From: an uncultured Prevotellaceae bacterium
GTDB lineage: Bacteria > Bacteroidota > Bacteroidia > Bacteroidales > Bacteroidaceae
DNA: 8,353 bases
Reading direction: 5' to 3'
Assembly: GCA_946407325.1 (NCBI GenBank)
Contig: CAMJNN010000050.1
Coordinates: 1 to 8,353 of the forward strand
Shown here: piece after piece, positions 1 to 6,345 of the stretch
How positions within the stretch are numbered: position 1 is the stretch's first letter
How the letters are laid out: every line of letters begins with the position of its first letter
The notes under the pieces: generated by a model
Seen by the model: the letters and a program-made list of their open reading frames with translations, nothing else
Database searches by the model: none
Told to the model about the DNA's origin: nothing
Position numbers and translations under genes: made by a program

Positions 1-1679
1 ACAATCAAGGTCTTGTTATCATACATGAACAAGCTCACCTTAGCAGGACCTTCCATATAGAAATCCATATCCTGACTCATAACACGACGGATTTCATTCA
101 AGGCAGGTTCTGGATAGTCATACAGGTTACCTTTGTCATCTGGAATAGTCAGCACATAGAGGTAGGCTCCTGTATATAATGCCTTGTGCAGGATGGGGAA
201 GCCAGACACACCACCCGTCAACGGACGGCCAGCACTGATTACCTCCCAGCTATCATTCGTCTGATAGAGTATCTGAGGAATGATAAACTCACGCTTGCTC
301 TTGCCATAACGGCCAAAATCGTTTACAATTGCCTTAAGGTCGGAGCAACGGAGTTCTGCCACCTCTGCAATCTTTTCAGGAATGGCCTTCAGCAAGCCAG
401 AAGTGATAATCACATCGTGACCACCCTGGAGCTGTTTCTTGATCTTAGTCATGATATCAGGATCACCAGCTGCTTGCTCTGTCAGTAATACTATGTTCTG
501 ATCAGTTGCAAAAGTAGGATACATATCCATAGGCAGACCCATCATACCCAAATAATTCTGGAGGAAGTCCTCGCCCAACGCATGGAAAGGCTTGTAAGAC
601 TTGATACCGATAGGATTACCCAACTTGCCACATAACTCATCTGCCTTACGCAATACCACGTCGGCAATGCGAGCCATAGTAGTAGGAGTCACGGTCTGCT
701 TACCATTCTGGAATGGAGCACGCATCTGGTCATAATCCCAACTGGTACCTGTACCCTGCCACTTGCCACGGTACTCGTCCCTTAGGTTCACACCTATCAA
801 CTGATTGTAGGCAAACAACATCACATCGCGACCTTTAGCGATAGCTGTCAGATGCAGCTGTTCAGCATAACGGTCCATGCTCATATTGATACCACCAGCA
901 TCAACCCAACCACCGCCATTGTAGCCTGGACGCAGATTCTCAAAAAAGCGCATAATATTATAGCTAAGGTAGTTCTGCAAATGCTGGTCACCAGCAGGAT
1001 CACGTGTTTCAGTACCTGTCCATACACCATCAAAGATAGTAGGACCATCCTGGAGATTGAAGCCCAAGCCTGCAAAATGATCGTACCAGTTAGGGTACTT
1101 GATAATCACCTTCACTTTGGGATTTACTGCCTTAGCTGGTCCTACCACCAATTCCCTACCTGCTTCATTCATCAGCTTCAGGCGATACTCAGTCCAAGTC
1201 ATATTTCCTTTTGCTGCCACCTCTACCGGACTCTTACAGCTGGTAAAGAAGAAGTCGTCAAGCAGAAATTCATCGAAATGCTTTGCTGTGTGCTCTGCAA
1301 TATTCTGCACAATCTTTCTATGTTCTGGGTCAGAATAACAGAAAGTTTCAAACTCATTAGCCTCATTCACGGTATATGTAATACCGCCAGCCACCTCTAT
1401 ACCTTGCTTAAGGAAGAAATTCTTTGCTTTCTCAAGGGTAGCATCATCTACAATCAGTAAATCACGGTGGGTTTCCAGATAAATCTTATCCACATCCAGC
1501 TGGTCAGAGATAGTCTTCCAGGTGGATTCCAACCACTGGGTGTCTTTCATCTTGTCCACCTCATAGGCTCTAACATACACTGATACTTTAAAATTCTTGT
1601 GTTTAGCCTCTGCCATATTAATGGTGAGGAAACATGCCATCAAACAGAGGCATACTTTCAGAATAAAATTCTTTCTCAT
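1..1679 (-). CDS. Secreted glycoside-hydrolase-like protein (TIM barrel plus GATase-like domain), 3' end cut off
   Basis: The reading frame is open from an ATG at 1679 to the left edge; 559 residues are visible and the C-terminus is missing. Residues 1-25 look like a signal peptide with a likely cut after AEA (23-25), so the protein is probably exported; a weak lipobox-like LMAC at 13-16 leaves a lipoprotein possible. Residues about 31-350 resemble a (beta/alpha)8 hydrolase barrel: strands such as FKVSVYVR (30-37), an acidic strand end LLDDFFF (139-145), VKVIIKYPNW (189-198), and FDGVWTGTETRD (216-227). Residues about 364-505 look like a class-I glutamine-amidotransferase-like (beta-galactosidase trimerisation type) Rossmann domain, with VIITSGLL at 423-430, and a beta domain seems to begin near 540. 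This order recalls GH42-type enzymes. D141, D142, D217 and E224 are candidate active-site acids by inference only. I recognise a Bacteroidetes hypothetical family but no characterised member, so substrate and reaction are unknown. It lies 33 nt downstream of the DUF5020 gene and may share its transcript. Confidence 0.88.
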   Translation of the reverse strand, partial: MRKNFILKVCLCLMACFLTINMAEAKHKNFKVSVYVRAYEVDKMKDTQWLESTWKTISDQLDVDKIYLETHRDLLIVDDATLEKAKNFFLKQGIEVAGGITYTVNEANEFETFCYSDPEHRKIVQNIAEHTAKHFDEFLLDDFFFTSCKSPVEVAAKGNMTWTEYRLKLMNEAGRELVVGPAKAVNPKVKVIIKYPNWYDHFAGLGFNLQDGPTIFDGVWTGTETRDPAGDQHLQNYLSYNIMRFFENLRPGYNGGGWVDAGGINMSMDRYAEQLHLTAIAKGRDVMLFAYNQLIGVNLRDEYRGKWQGTGTSWDYDQMRAPFQNGKQTVTPTTMARIADVVLRKADELCGKLGNPIGIKSYKPFHALGEDFLQNYLGMMGLPMDMYPTFATDQNIVLLTEQAAGDPDIMTKIKKQLQGGHDVIITSGLLKAIPEKIAEVAELRCSDLKAIVNDFGRYGKSKREFIIPQILYQTNDSWEVISAGRPLTGGVSGFPILHKALYTGAYLYVLTIPDDKGNLYDYPEPALNEIRRVMSQDMDFYMEGPAKVSLFMYDNKTLI

Positions 1680-1712
1680 AATTAAATCAATTTATATTTG
1701 ACTTCAGGTTGA

Positions 1713-2462
1713 TTAAAATGTCCATTTTGCTGCCAATGACGGAATAACAAAGAACTTGTCATTATCACCATTGTCATTGAAGATAAAGTTATTACTTACT
1801 TCTATTTCAGTACCCAAGCTGAGATTCACACCGTCCATACCTTTCAGTGTGTTGAAATTAACCCAGAACTGAGGTTGACTTAACAGGATCAGTTTACCTT
1901 TCACATCCGGATCATACCACAGGTCAGCAAAACCCGAGAATGTGAGCAAGCCTTTCGCAAAGTTAAGTCCCCATACGGCAGTACCCTGAACTCCGGCAAA
2001 GCCTTTACGACCCATACCTTTGAAATATTGTTTATACAACAGCTGCAGAGAGAAGGTCTTGGAGAAATCTGCGCTTGCCCAGTTCCAGGCACCACCCAAC
2101 AGCAAAGCATGTTGGAAACGGGAGGCGATGGCAGTATGCTCAAGACTGGTGGCACCACCATTATATTCTATATGAGCAGCCCAGCGCTTGTTCTTGGTGA
2201 CATTGAACTCACGGGAGATTTCCCAATAAGCACCAGCAGCACCATCTGTAAAATAGGTGATATCAGTAAACAGGAAAGTAGAACCCCATTTATCTGGTTT
2301 GTACATTTCTACCGTTGTGGTGACATTAGGGCGACCGGTCAAATCGCTATATAAAGTATGACCTAAGTCGTACAACAATTGCACGTTCTGACCTTCAGCC
2401 GTTGACCATTGACCGTTGACTATTGTCAACGTCATCATTATACAAAATATCCACTTCTTCAT
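1713..2462 (-). CDS. DUF5020 family Tsx-like outer-membrane beta-barrel protein
   Basis: A 249-residue exported protein that I recognise as the DUF5020 family of Bacteroidetes, which resembles the Tsx nucleoside channel. A short hydrophobic leader is followed by alternating amphipathic beta strands across residues 26-249. The stretch WGSTFLFTDITYF (59-71) followed by YWEISREFNV (79-88) matches the Tsx pattern of an aromatic-acidic strand followed by a glutamate-containing strand. The chain ends in WTF, and a C-terminal phenylalanine is the usual signal for barrel insertion by BamA. The length suits a 10-12 strand barrel. It sits 33 nt downstream of a purine permease and just past a uracil permease, so passive passage of nucleosides or nucleobases across the outer membrane is the best inference; no transport has been shown. 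The leader is odd: residues 11-21 are encoded by a heptamer tandem repeat, giving NGQWSTAEGQ where a simple Ala-X-Ala cut site is expected. The ATG at 2462 is the only start that includes the hydrophobic leader. Confidence 0.87.
   Translation of the reverse strand: MKKWIFCIMMTLTIVNGQWSTAEGQNVQLLYDLGHTLYSDLTGRPNVTTTVEMYKPDKWGSTFLFTDITYFTDGAAGAYWEISREFNVTKNKRWAAHIEYNGGATSLEHTAIASRFQHALLLGGAWNWASADFSKTFSLQLLYKQYFKGMGRKGFAGVQGTAVWGLNFAKGLLTFSGFADLWYDPDVKGKLILLSQPQFWVNFNTLKGMDGVNLSLGTEIEVSNNFIFNDNGDNDKFFVIPSLAAKWTF
2402..2430. repeat. Imperfect heptamer tandem repeat ending in an inverted repeat
   Basis: On the plus strand three consecutive 7-mers, TTGACCA, TTGACCG and TTGACTA (2402-2422), are followed by TTGTCAA (2423-2429). 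The last units also form a perfect 6-bp inverted repeat, GTTGAC (2415-2420) and GTCAAC (2425-2430), with a 4-nt loop. The block lies inside the DUF5020 coding sequence, at the end of its signal peptide (codons 11-21). Three units make 21 nt, so the frame is kept, but gain or loss of one unit would shift it. Confidence 0.8.
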
Positions 2463-2495
2463 ATTGCTATACTATAAACGCTATAATTATATCTT

Positions 2496-3812
2496 TTAAA
2501 TCAACGGAGCTATGTACTTGAGCACAAAGAATGCAGCCAGTACATACATCACCCACGAAAGCTCCTTGGCCTTGCCAGAGAGCACCTTCACTGCCACATA
2601 TGAAAGCATACCCATAACGATACCCTCAGAAATGCTGGCCGTGAACGGCATCATAATAATAGTGATGAAACAAGGCATAGCCTCTGACATATCATCAAAC
2701 TGTATCTTGGAAATGCCCCTCATCATCATCACGCCCACCAACACCAAAGCACTGGTGGTAGCAGCACTCGGGATGATTAAGAACAATGGCGAGAAGAACA
2801 ATGACAAAAGGAAAAACATAGCTACTGTAAAGGCCGTCAGACCTGTGCGTCCGCCTTCGGCAATACCCGTAGTGCTCTCTACGTAAGTTGTAACAGTAGA
2901 AGTTCCACACATAGCGCCCACTGTTGTACCTACAGCATCTGCCATCAGAGCCCTACTCAGTCCGTGAATCCTACCATCACTTTTAACCATACCTGCGCCA
3001 GTGGCGGCACCTATCAATGTGCCAAGGGTGTCAAACAAGTCCATAAGCAACAGAGTGAACACCACTATATAATATTCAATATCCAACGAAATAAACTTGG
3101 AGAAATCGAACTTGAAAGCCACTGGACTGATTGAGTCTGGCAAGCTCATCAATGAGAAGTCTTCTGGAATCTGGGTAACACCAAACGGGATGCCTATCAG
3201 CGTCATCAGGATGATGGTGATGAACAAGGCACCTTTCACATTCAATTTAAGCAAGGCTGCTCCCACCAAGACTCCAAATACCGCTATCAACGAGGTAGGA
3301 TTCCAACTGCCTAATGCCGTTATCGTGGAACCATTAGCTACAATCACCCCACCATTCTTTAATCCGATATAGGCAATGAACAAGCCAATACCGACAGAGA
3401 TGGAATAGCGTAGATTGATAGGAATGGCATGGACAATGGTCTCACGCACTTTCAACCATGTAAGGATAATAAAAGTAATACCCTCAAAAAACACTGCAGC
3501 CAAAGCTTCTTGCCATGTGTAGCCCATCACGGCCACCAATGTATAGGCGAAGAATGCATTTAACCCCATGCCTGAAGCTAAGGCAAAAGGCAACTTAGCA
3601 TAAAATGCCATCACCAAAGTAGCTACAGCGGCAGCAATCACCGTTGCAGAGAACACGGCCCCCTTGTCCATCCCGGCATCACCCAGAATCAATGGATTAA
3701 CGGCTAAAATATAGCTCATGGTCAAGAAGGTTGTCAAACCAGCTAACAATTCGAATCTTATCCGATGCTTTTCATGATCGAATCCTAAATAGCTTAATAA
3801 TTTGTATTTCAT
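2496..3812 (-). CDS. NCS2/AzgA-family purine (adenine or guanine/hypoxanthine) permease
   Basis: A full-length 438-residue inner-membrane permease of the AzgA branch of the NCS2 (nucleobase-cation symporter 2) family, close in length to B. subtilis PbuG and E. coli AdeP/GhxP (about 440-445). Family motifs are intact: the N-terminal GLTTFLTMSYILAVNP (25-40), SGMGLNAFFAYT (80-91) in the third membrane segment, MDLFDTLGTLIG (257-268), and GTSTVTTYVESTTGIAEGG (303-321), which contains the conserved substrate-site glutamate. Long hydrophobic segments throughout fit the 14-segment fold. Members import adenine, guanine or hypoxanthine with protons; which of these is used here cannot be read from the sequence. 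It starts 25 nt after the uracil permease stop and ends 33 nt before the DUF5020 barrel gene, so it is probably the second gene of a uracil-purine uptake operon driven from the promoter near 5067-5100. Confidence 0.95.
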   Translation of the reverse strand: MKYKLLSYLGFDHEKHRIRFELLAGLTTFLTMSYILAVNPLILGDAGMDKGAVFSATVIAAAVATLVMAFYAKLPFALASGMGLNAFFAYTLVAVMGYTWQEALAAVFFEGITFIILTWLKVRETIVHAIPINLRYSISVGIGLFIAYIGLKNGGVIVANGSTITALGSWNPTSLIAVFGVLVGAALLKLNVKGALFITIILMTLIGIPFGVTQIPEDFSLMSLPDSISPVAFKFDFSKFISLDIEYYIVVFTLLLMDLFDTLGTLIGAATGAGMVKSDGRIHGLSRALMADAVGTTVGAMCGTSTVTTYVESTTGIAEGGRTGLTAFTVAMFFLLSLFFSPLFLIIPSAATTSALVLVGVMMMRGISKIQFDDMSEAMPCFITIIMMPFTASISEGIVMGMLSYVAVKVLSGKAKELSWVMYVLAAFFVLKYIAPLI

Positions 3813-3837
3813 AGTTTTAGGTTAATAATAAACTAAA

Positions 3838-5040
3838 TTATGCTTGGTTCCCCTTGGGAAGAATGAGGTTAAGCAGCAAACCCACCAAAGCTGCCAAGCC
3901 GATTCCTGAGAGGCTGAAAGTACCAGCAGAAAATACAGCACCACCAATACCAGTTGTCAAAATCACACTGGCAATAATCACATTACGGGTAATGCCGAAA
4001 TCTACCTTGTTGCGCATCAGATTCTGAATACCCACTGCAGCGATGGAACCAAAAAGCAACAGCATGATGCCACCCAACACTGCTTGTGGAATGCTTTGCA
4101 ACAAAGCGTTCAACTTGCCGATGATAGAGAACAGAATGGCCGTTACAGCTGCAATTCTCAATACCTGAGGATGGGTAATACGGGTAATCTGTACAGCACC
4201 CGTAACCTCACTATAAGTGGTCACAGGAGGGCCTCCCAACAGAGCGGCTGCCAAACAAGCCAAACCATCACCTAACATTGTGCGATGCAAGCCAGGATTC
4301 TTCACAAAGTCCTTGTCTGCTACAGCGCCTATTGCGTAAACATCACCCACATGCTCAATCACAGCGGCTAATGCTACAGGCATCATAAAGACAAATGGTT
4401 CCCAAGCAAAGGCAGGCAACTGTGGGTTACGAATGTTTTGAGGCAAAGCAAACCAAGGAGCATCTATCACTGACTGAAAATTAACTTCACCCATACAAAT
4501 AGCAACGACGAAGCCAACAATGATTCCAGAAATGACAGGTAGCAACTTGATCAACCCCTTGCCAAACATCAGTACGATGACTGAAGTAGCCAATGCAATC
4601 AGAGCAAGCAGCCAGTTGGTCTTTGCCATATCCACTGCAGTACCAGATAGCGAGAGACCTATCAACATAATCACAGGGCCTATCACTACCGGAGGGAACA
4701 GGCGATCAAGCAACTGCATACCCTTCCATTTCACTAGGGCTGATGTCAAAAAATAGACCAACGACACACCAGCAAAACCAGCCAATGTGCCCGGCATGCC
4801 CCATTGTTCAGACGCTGCAATGATAGGTGCGATAAAGGCGAAACTGGAACCCAAGAAGATAGGTACCATGCCTTTGGTTACCAAATGAAAGATTAACGTA
4901 CCGATACCTGCAGAAAACAGGGCAGTAGCTGGATCAAGCCCTACCAACAATGGCACTAAAACAGTAGAGCCGAATGCCACAAACAAGAATTGTACTCCGA
5001 CAATTGTTTTTCGTCCTGGTGTTAGATTCACTTCATTCAT
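3838..5040 (-). CDS. uraA: Uracil permease, NCS2 family (UraA-like)
   Basis: A 400-residue inner-membrane uracil:proton symporter candidate. The N-terminal GVQFLFVAFGSTVLVPLLVG (15-34) is the usual NCS2 first segment. Substrate-site motifs match UraA: GSSFAFI (64-70), EHVGD (229-233) with the glutamate corresponding to E241 of E. coli UraA, and GGPPVTTYSEVTGAVQITR (269-287) with E278 corresponding to E290. Aspartate 233 replaces the histidine seen at UraA position 245, a variant I recall from other UraA/PyrP proteins. Length is normal (E. coli UraA has 429 residues; this one has a short N-terminus). It is the first gene of the leftward cluster and diverges from queA, with 74 nt between the two start codons. 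Its leader is only about 20 nt if the proposed promoter is right, too short for a riboswitch or a PyrR-type attenuator. Uracil specificity is likely; a mixed uracil/xanthine range is less likely. Confidence 0.94.
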   Translation of the reverse strand: MNEVNLTPGRKTIVGVQFLFVAFGSTVLVPLLVGLDPATALFSAGIGTLIFHLVTKGMVPIFLGSSFAFIAPIIAASEQWGMPGTLAGFAGVSLVYFLTSALVKWKGMQLLDRLFPPVVIGPVIMLIGLSLSGTAVDMAKTNWLLALIALATSVIVLMFGKGLIKLLPVISGIIVGFVVAICMGEVNFQSVIDAPWFALPQNIRNPQLPAFAWEPFVFMMPVALAAVIEHVGDVYAIGAVADKDFVKNPGLHRTMLGDGLACLAAALLGGPPVTTYSEVTGAVQITRITHPQVLRIAAVTAILFSIIGKLNALLQSIPQAVLGGIMLLLFGSIAAVGIQNLMRNKVDFGITRNVIIASVILTTGIGGAVFSAGTFSLSGIGLAALVGLLLNLILPKGNQA

Positions 5041-5051
5041 GAAAGTTTCAT
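5037..5051 (-). other. Minimal upstream reading frame overlapping the uraA start codon
   Basis: In the short uraA leader an ATG at 5051-5049 opens a four-codon frame (Met-Lys-Leu-Ser). Its TGA stop (5039-5037) overlaps the uraA ATG (5040-5038) in an ATGA arrangement. If translated it could couple ribosomes to uraA, or act as a decoy start. Nothing except this geometry supports a function, and chance is a real alternative. Confidence 0.3.
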
Positions 5052-5060
5052 ATTGATTTG

Positions 5061-5093
5061 TTTGTACAAAGATAGGTAAAATTATTATCTTTG
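5061..5093 (+). promoter_or_regulatory. Promoter candidate for queA (Bacteroidetes type)
   Basis: TTTG at 5061-5064 and TATCTTTG at 5086-5093 match the Bacteroidetes sigma-ABfr consensus (TTTG, then TAnnTTTG) with a 21-nt gap. Transcription would start near 5099-5101, giving a leader of about 15 nt made almost entirely of A and G, followed by the ATG at 5115. The -33 box is half of a perfect 10-bp palindrome, TTTGTACAAA (5061-5070), whose other half belongs to the opposite promoter. Confidence 0.65.
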
Positions 5094-5100
5094 CACCAAA
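5067..5100 (-). promoter_or_regulatory. Promoter candidate for the uraA cluster (Bacteroidetes type)
   Basis: Reading leftward, TTTG (5100-5097) and TATCTTTG (5074-5067) fit the Bacteroidetes -33/-7 consensus with a 22-nt gap, one longer than for queA. Transcription would begin near 5061, about 20 nt before the uraA start. Its -33 box lies just beyond the queA -7 box, so the two promoters occupy nearly the same 40 bp on opposite strands. Confidence 0.58.
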
Positions 5101-5114
5101 AAGAAAAAAGAAAA

Positions 5115-6341
5115 ATGCAAGACCCCAAACATATCAAAATACAGGATTTCAACTACGACTTGCCAGATGAGCGCATTGCCAAGTTCCCCTTGCCGGAGAG
5201 AGACCACTCAAAGTTGCTGTTATACAGGCATGGAGAAGTGGGCGAGGACATTTTTACTTCCTTGCCCAACTATATAGAAAAAGGTGAACTGATGGTGTTC
5301 AACAACACGAAGGTGATACAGGCTCGTCTGCACTTTCGCAAAGAGACAGGAGCGCTGATCGAAGTGTTTTGCCTAGAGCCCATAGAACCTGCTGACTATG
5401 CCCTCAATTTTCAACAAACGGAGCATGCTGCATGGTTATGTCTCGTCGGCAACTTAAAAAAATGGAAAGGTGAAATCCTGAAGAGGGAAATGATTGTAAA
5501 AGGCAGACTCATTACCTTGACTGCAGAACGAAAACAAGAAGTGGGCACCAGTCATTGGGTAGATTTCCGCTGGAATAACAAGAAGATTACTTTTGCCGAC
5601 ATCCTTGAGGTTTTTGGTGAGTTGCCTATTCCACCTTATTTAAATAGAGAGACTCAGGAGAGCGATAAGGTAACCTACCAAACTGTCTATTCAAAGATAA
5701 AGGGTTCGGTAGCAGCCCCTACGGCTGGGCTGCATTTTACCCAACGTGTATTGGATGCCCTCAAGGAAAAAGAAGTAGACATGGAGGAGCTCACCCTTCA
5801 TGTAGGTGCCGGCACTTTCAAGCCCGTGAAGAGCGAGATGATCGAAGGACATGATATGCATACCGAATGGATCTCTGTTCGCAAATCCACCATTGAAAGC
5901 CTCATCCGCCATGAAGGAAAGGCTATCGCTGTGGGCACCACCTCGGTACGCACCTTAGAGTCGCTCTATCACATGGGAGTAACCCTAAAACTTCATCCTG
6001 ACGCCACCGACGAGCAACTGAAGGTGAAACAGTGGCAACCCTACGAGATGACTTCCGAAACAAACAATATCTCTTCGGTAGATGCCTTGCAATCGTTGCT
6101 TGATTATATGAACAGCCATGACCTTGATACGCTTCACAGCAGTACCCAGATTATCATCGTCCCCGGTTATCATTATCAAATTGTCAAAGCTATGGTCACC
6201 AATTTCCACCAGCCACAAAGCACACTACTTTTACTGGTTTCGGCATTTGTACATGGTGATTGGCGAAAAATTTACAACTATGCTTTATCGCACAAGTTCC
6301 GTTTCTTAAGCTATGGTGACTCTTCATTCATCATTCCATAA
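5115..6341 (+). CDS. queA: S-adenosylmethionine:tRNA ribosyltransferase-isomerase, long QueA-like form
   Basis: A cytoplasmic enzyme of the queuosine pathway family, which transfers and isomerises the ribosyl part of S-adenosylmethionine onto 7-aminomethyl-7-deazaguanine at tRNA position 34 to give epoxyqueuosine. QueA motifs are in order: YDLPDERIAKFPLPERDHSKLL (14-35), VFNNTKVIQARL (61-72), PIPPYLNRE (171-179), YQTVYSKIKGSVAAPTAGLHF (188-208), LHVGAGTFKPV (228-238), HDMHTEW (246-252), AVGTTSVRTLES (272-283), VTNFHQPQSTLLLLVSAF (361-378) and FLSYGDSSFI (397-406). At 408 residues it is about 50 longer than E. coli QueA (356), with extra sequence around 85-150 and 292-340. From memory, many Bacteroidetes carry this longer protein beside a classical QueA of about 350 residues, so this may be a paralogue with an altered role. 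The start is the ATG at 5115: a TTG at 5091 is in frame, but it lies within the -7 box and would add only a lysine-rich octapeptide. Confidence 0.92.
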   Translation: MQDPKHIKIQDFNYDLPDERIAKFPLPERDHSKLLLYRHGEVGEDIFTSLPNYIEKGELMVFNNTKVIQARLHFRKETGALIEVFCLEPIEPADYALNFQQTEHAAWLCLVGNLKKWKGEILKREMIVKGRLITLTAERKQEVGTSHWVDFRWNNKKITFADILEVFGELPIPPYLNRETQESDKVTYQTVYSKIKGSVAAPTAGLHFTQRVLDALKEKEVDMEELTLHVGAGTFKPVKSEMIEGHDMHTEWISVRKSTIESLIRHEGKAIAVGTTSVRTLESLYHMGVTLKLHPDATDEQLKVKQWQPYEMTSETNNISSVDALQSLLDYMNSHDLDTLHSSTQIIIVPGYHYQIVKAMVTNFHQPQSTLLLLVSAFVHGDWRKIYNYALSHKFRFLSYGDSSFIIP

Positions 6342-6345
6342 TAGT

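Noticed and set aside
186..488. A 100-codon plus-strand open frame near the left edge
   Set aside because: It lies entirely antisense to the long minus-strand gene and has no recognisable domain or promoter.
852..1460. A 202-codon plus-strand open frame opposite the glycoside-hydrolase-like gene
   Set aside because: The minus-strand frame is open for 559 codons, has a signal peptide and ordered fold-like motifs. The plus-strand product is cysteine- and leucine-rich without family features, as expected of an antisense shadow.
1680..1712. A separate promoter for the glycoside-hydrolase-like gene
   Set aside because: The 33-nt gap read on the minus strand holds no TAnnTTTG box at a usable distance, so read-through from the upstream genes is simpler.
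2028..2354. A 108-codon plus-strand frame opposite the DUF5020 gene
   Set aside because: The minus-strand barrel protein explains the region; the antisense product shows no motif.
5041..5114. A riboswitch or pyrimidine attenuator ahead of uraA
   Set aside because: The predicted uraA leader is about 20 nt, with no room for an aptamer or a terminator/antiterminator pair.
6313..6345. An earlier ATG for the Nudix gene, overlapping queA by 29 nt
   Set aside because: The 11 added residues are unlike known family N-termini and come from sequence constrained by the queA frame; the ATG at 6346 gives clean 4-nt spacing.
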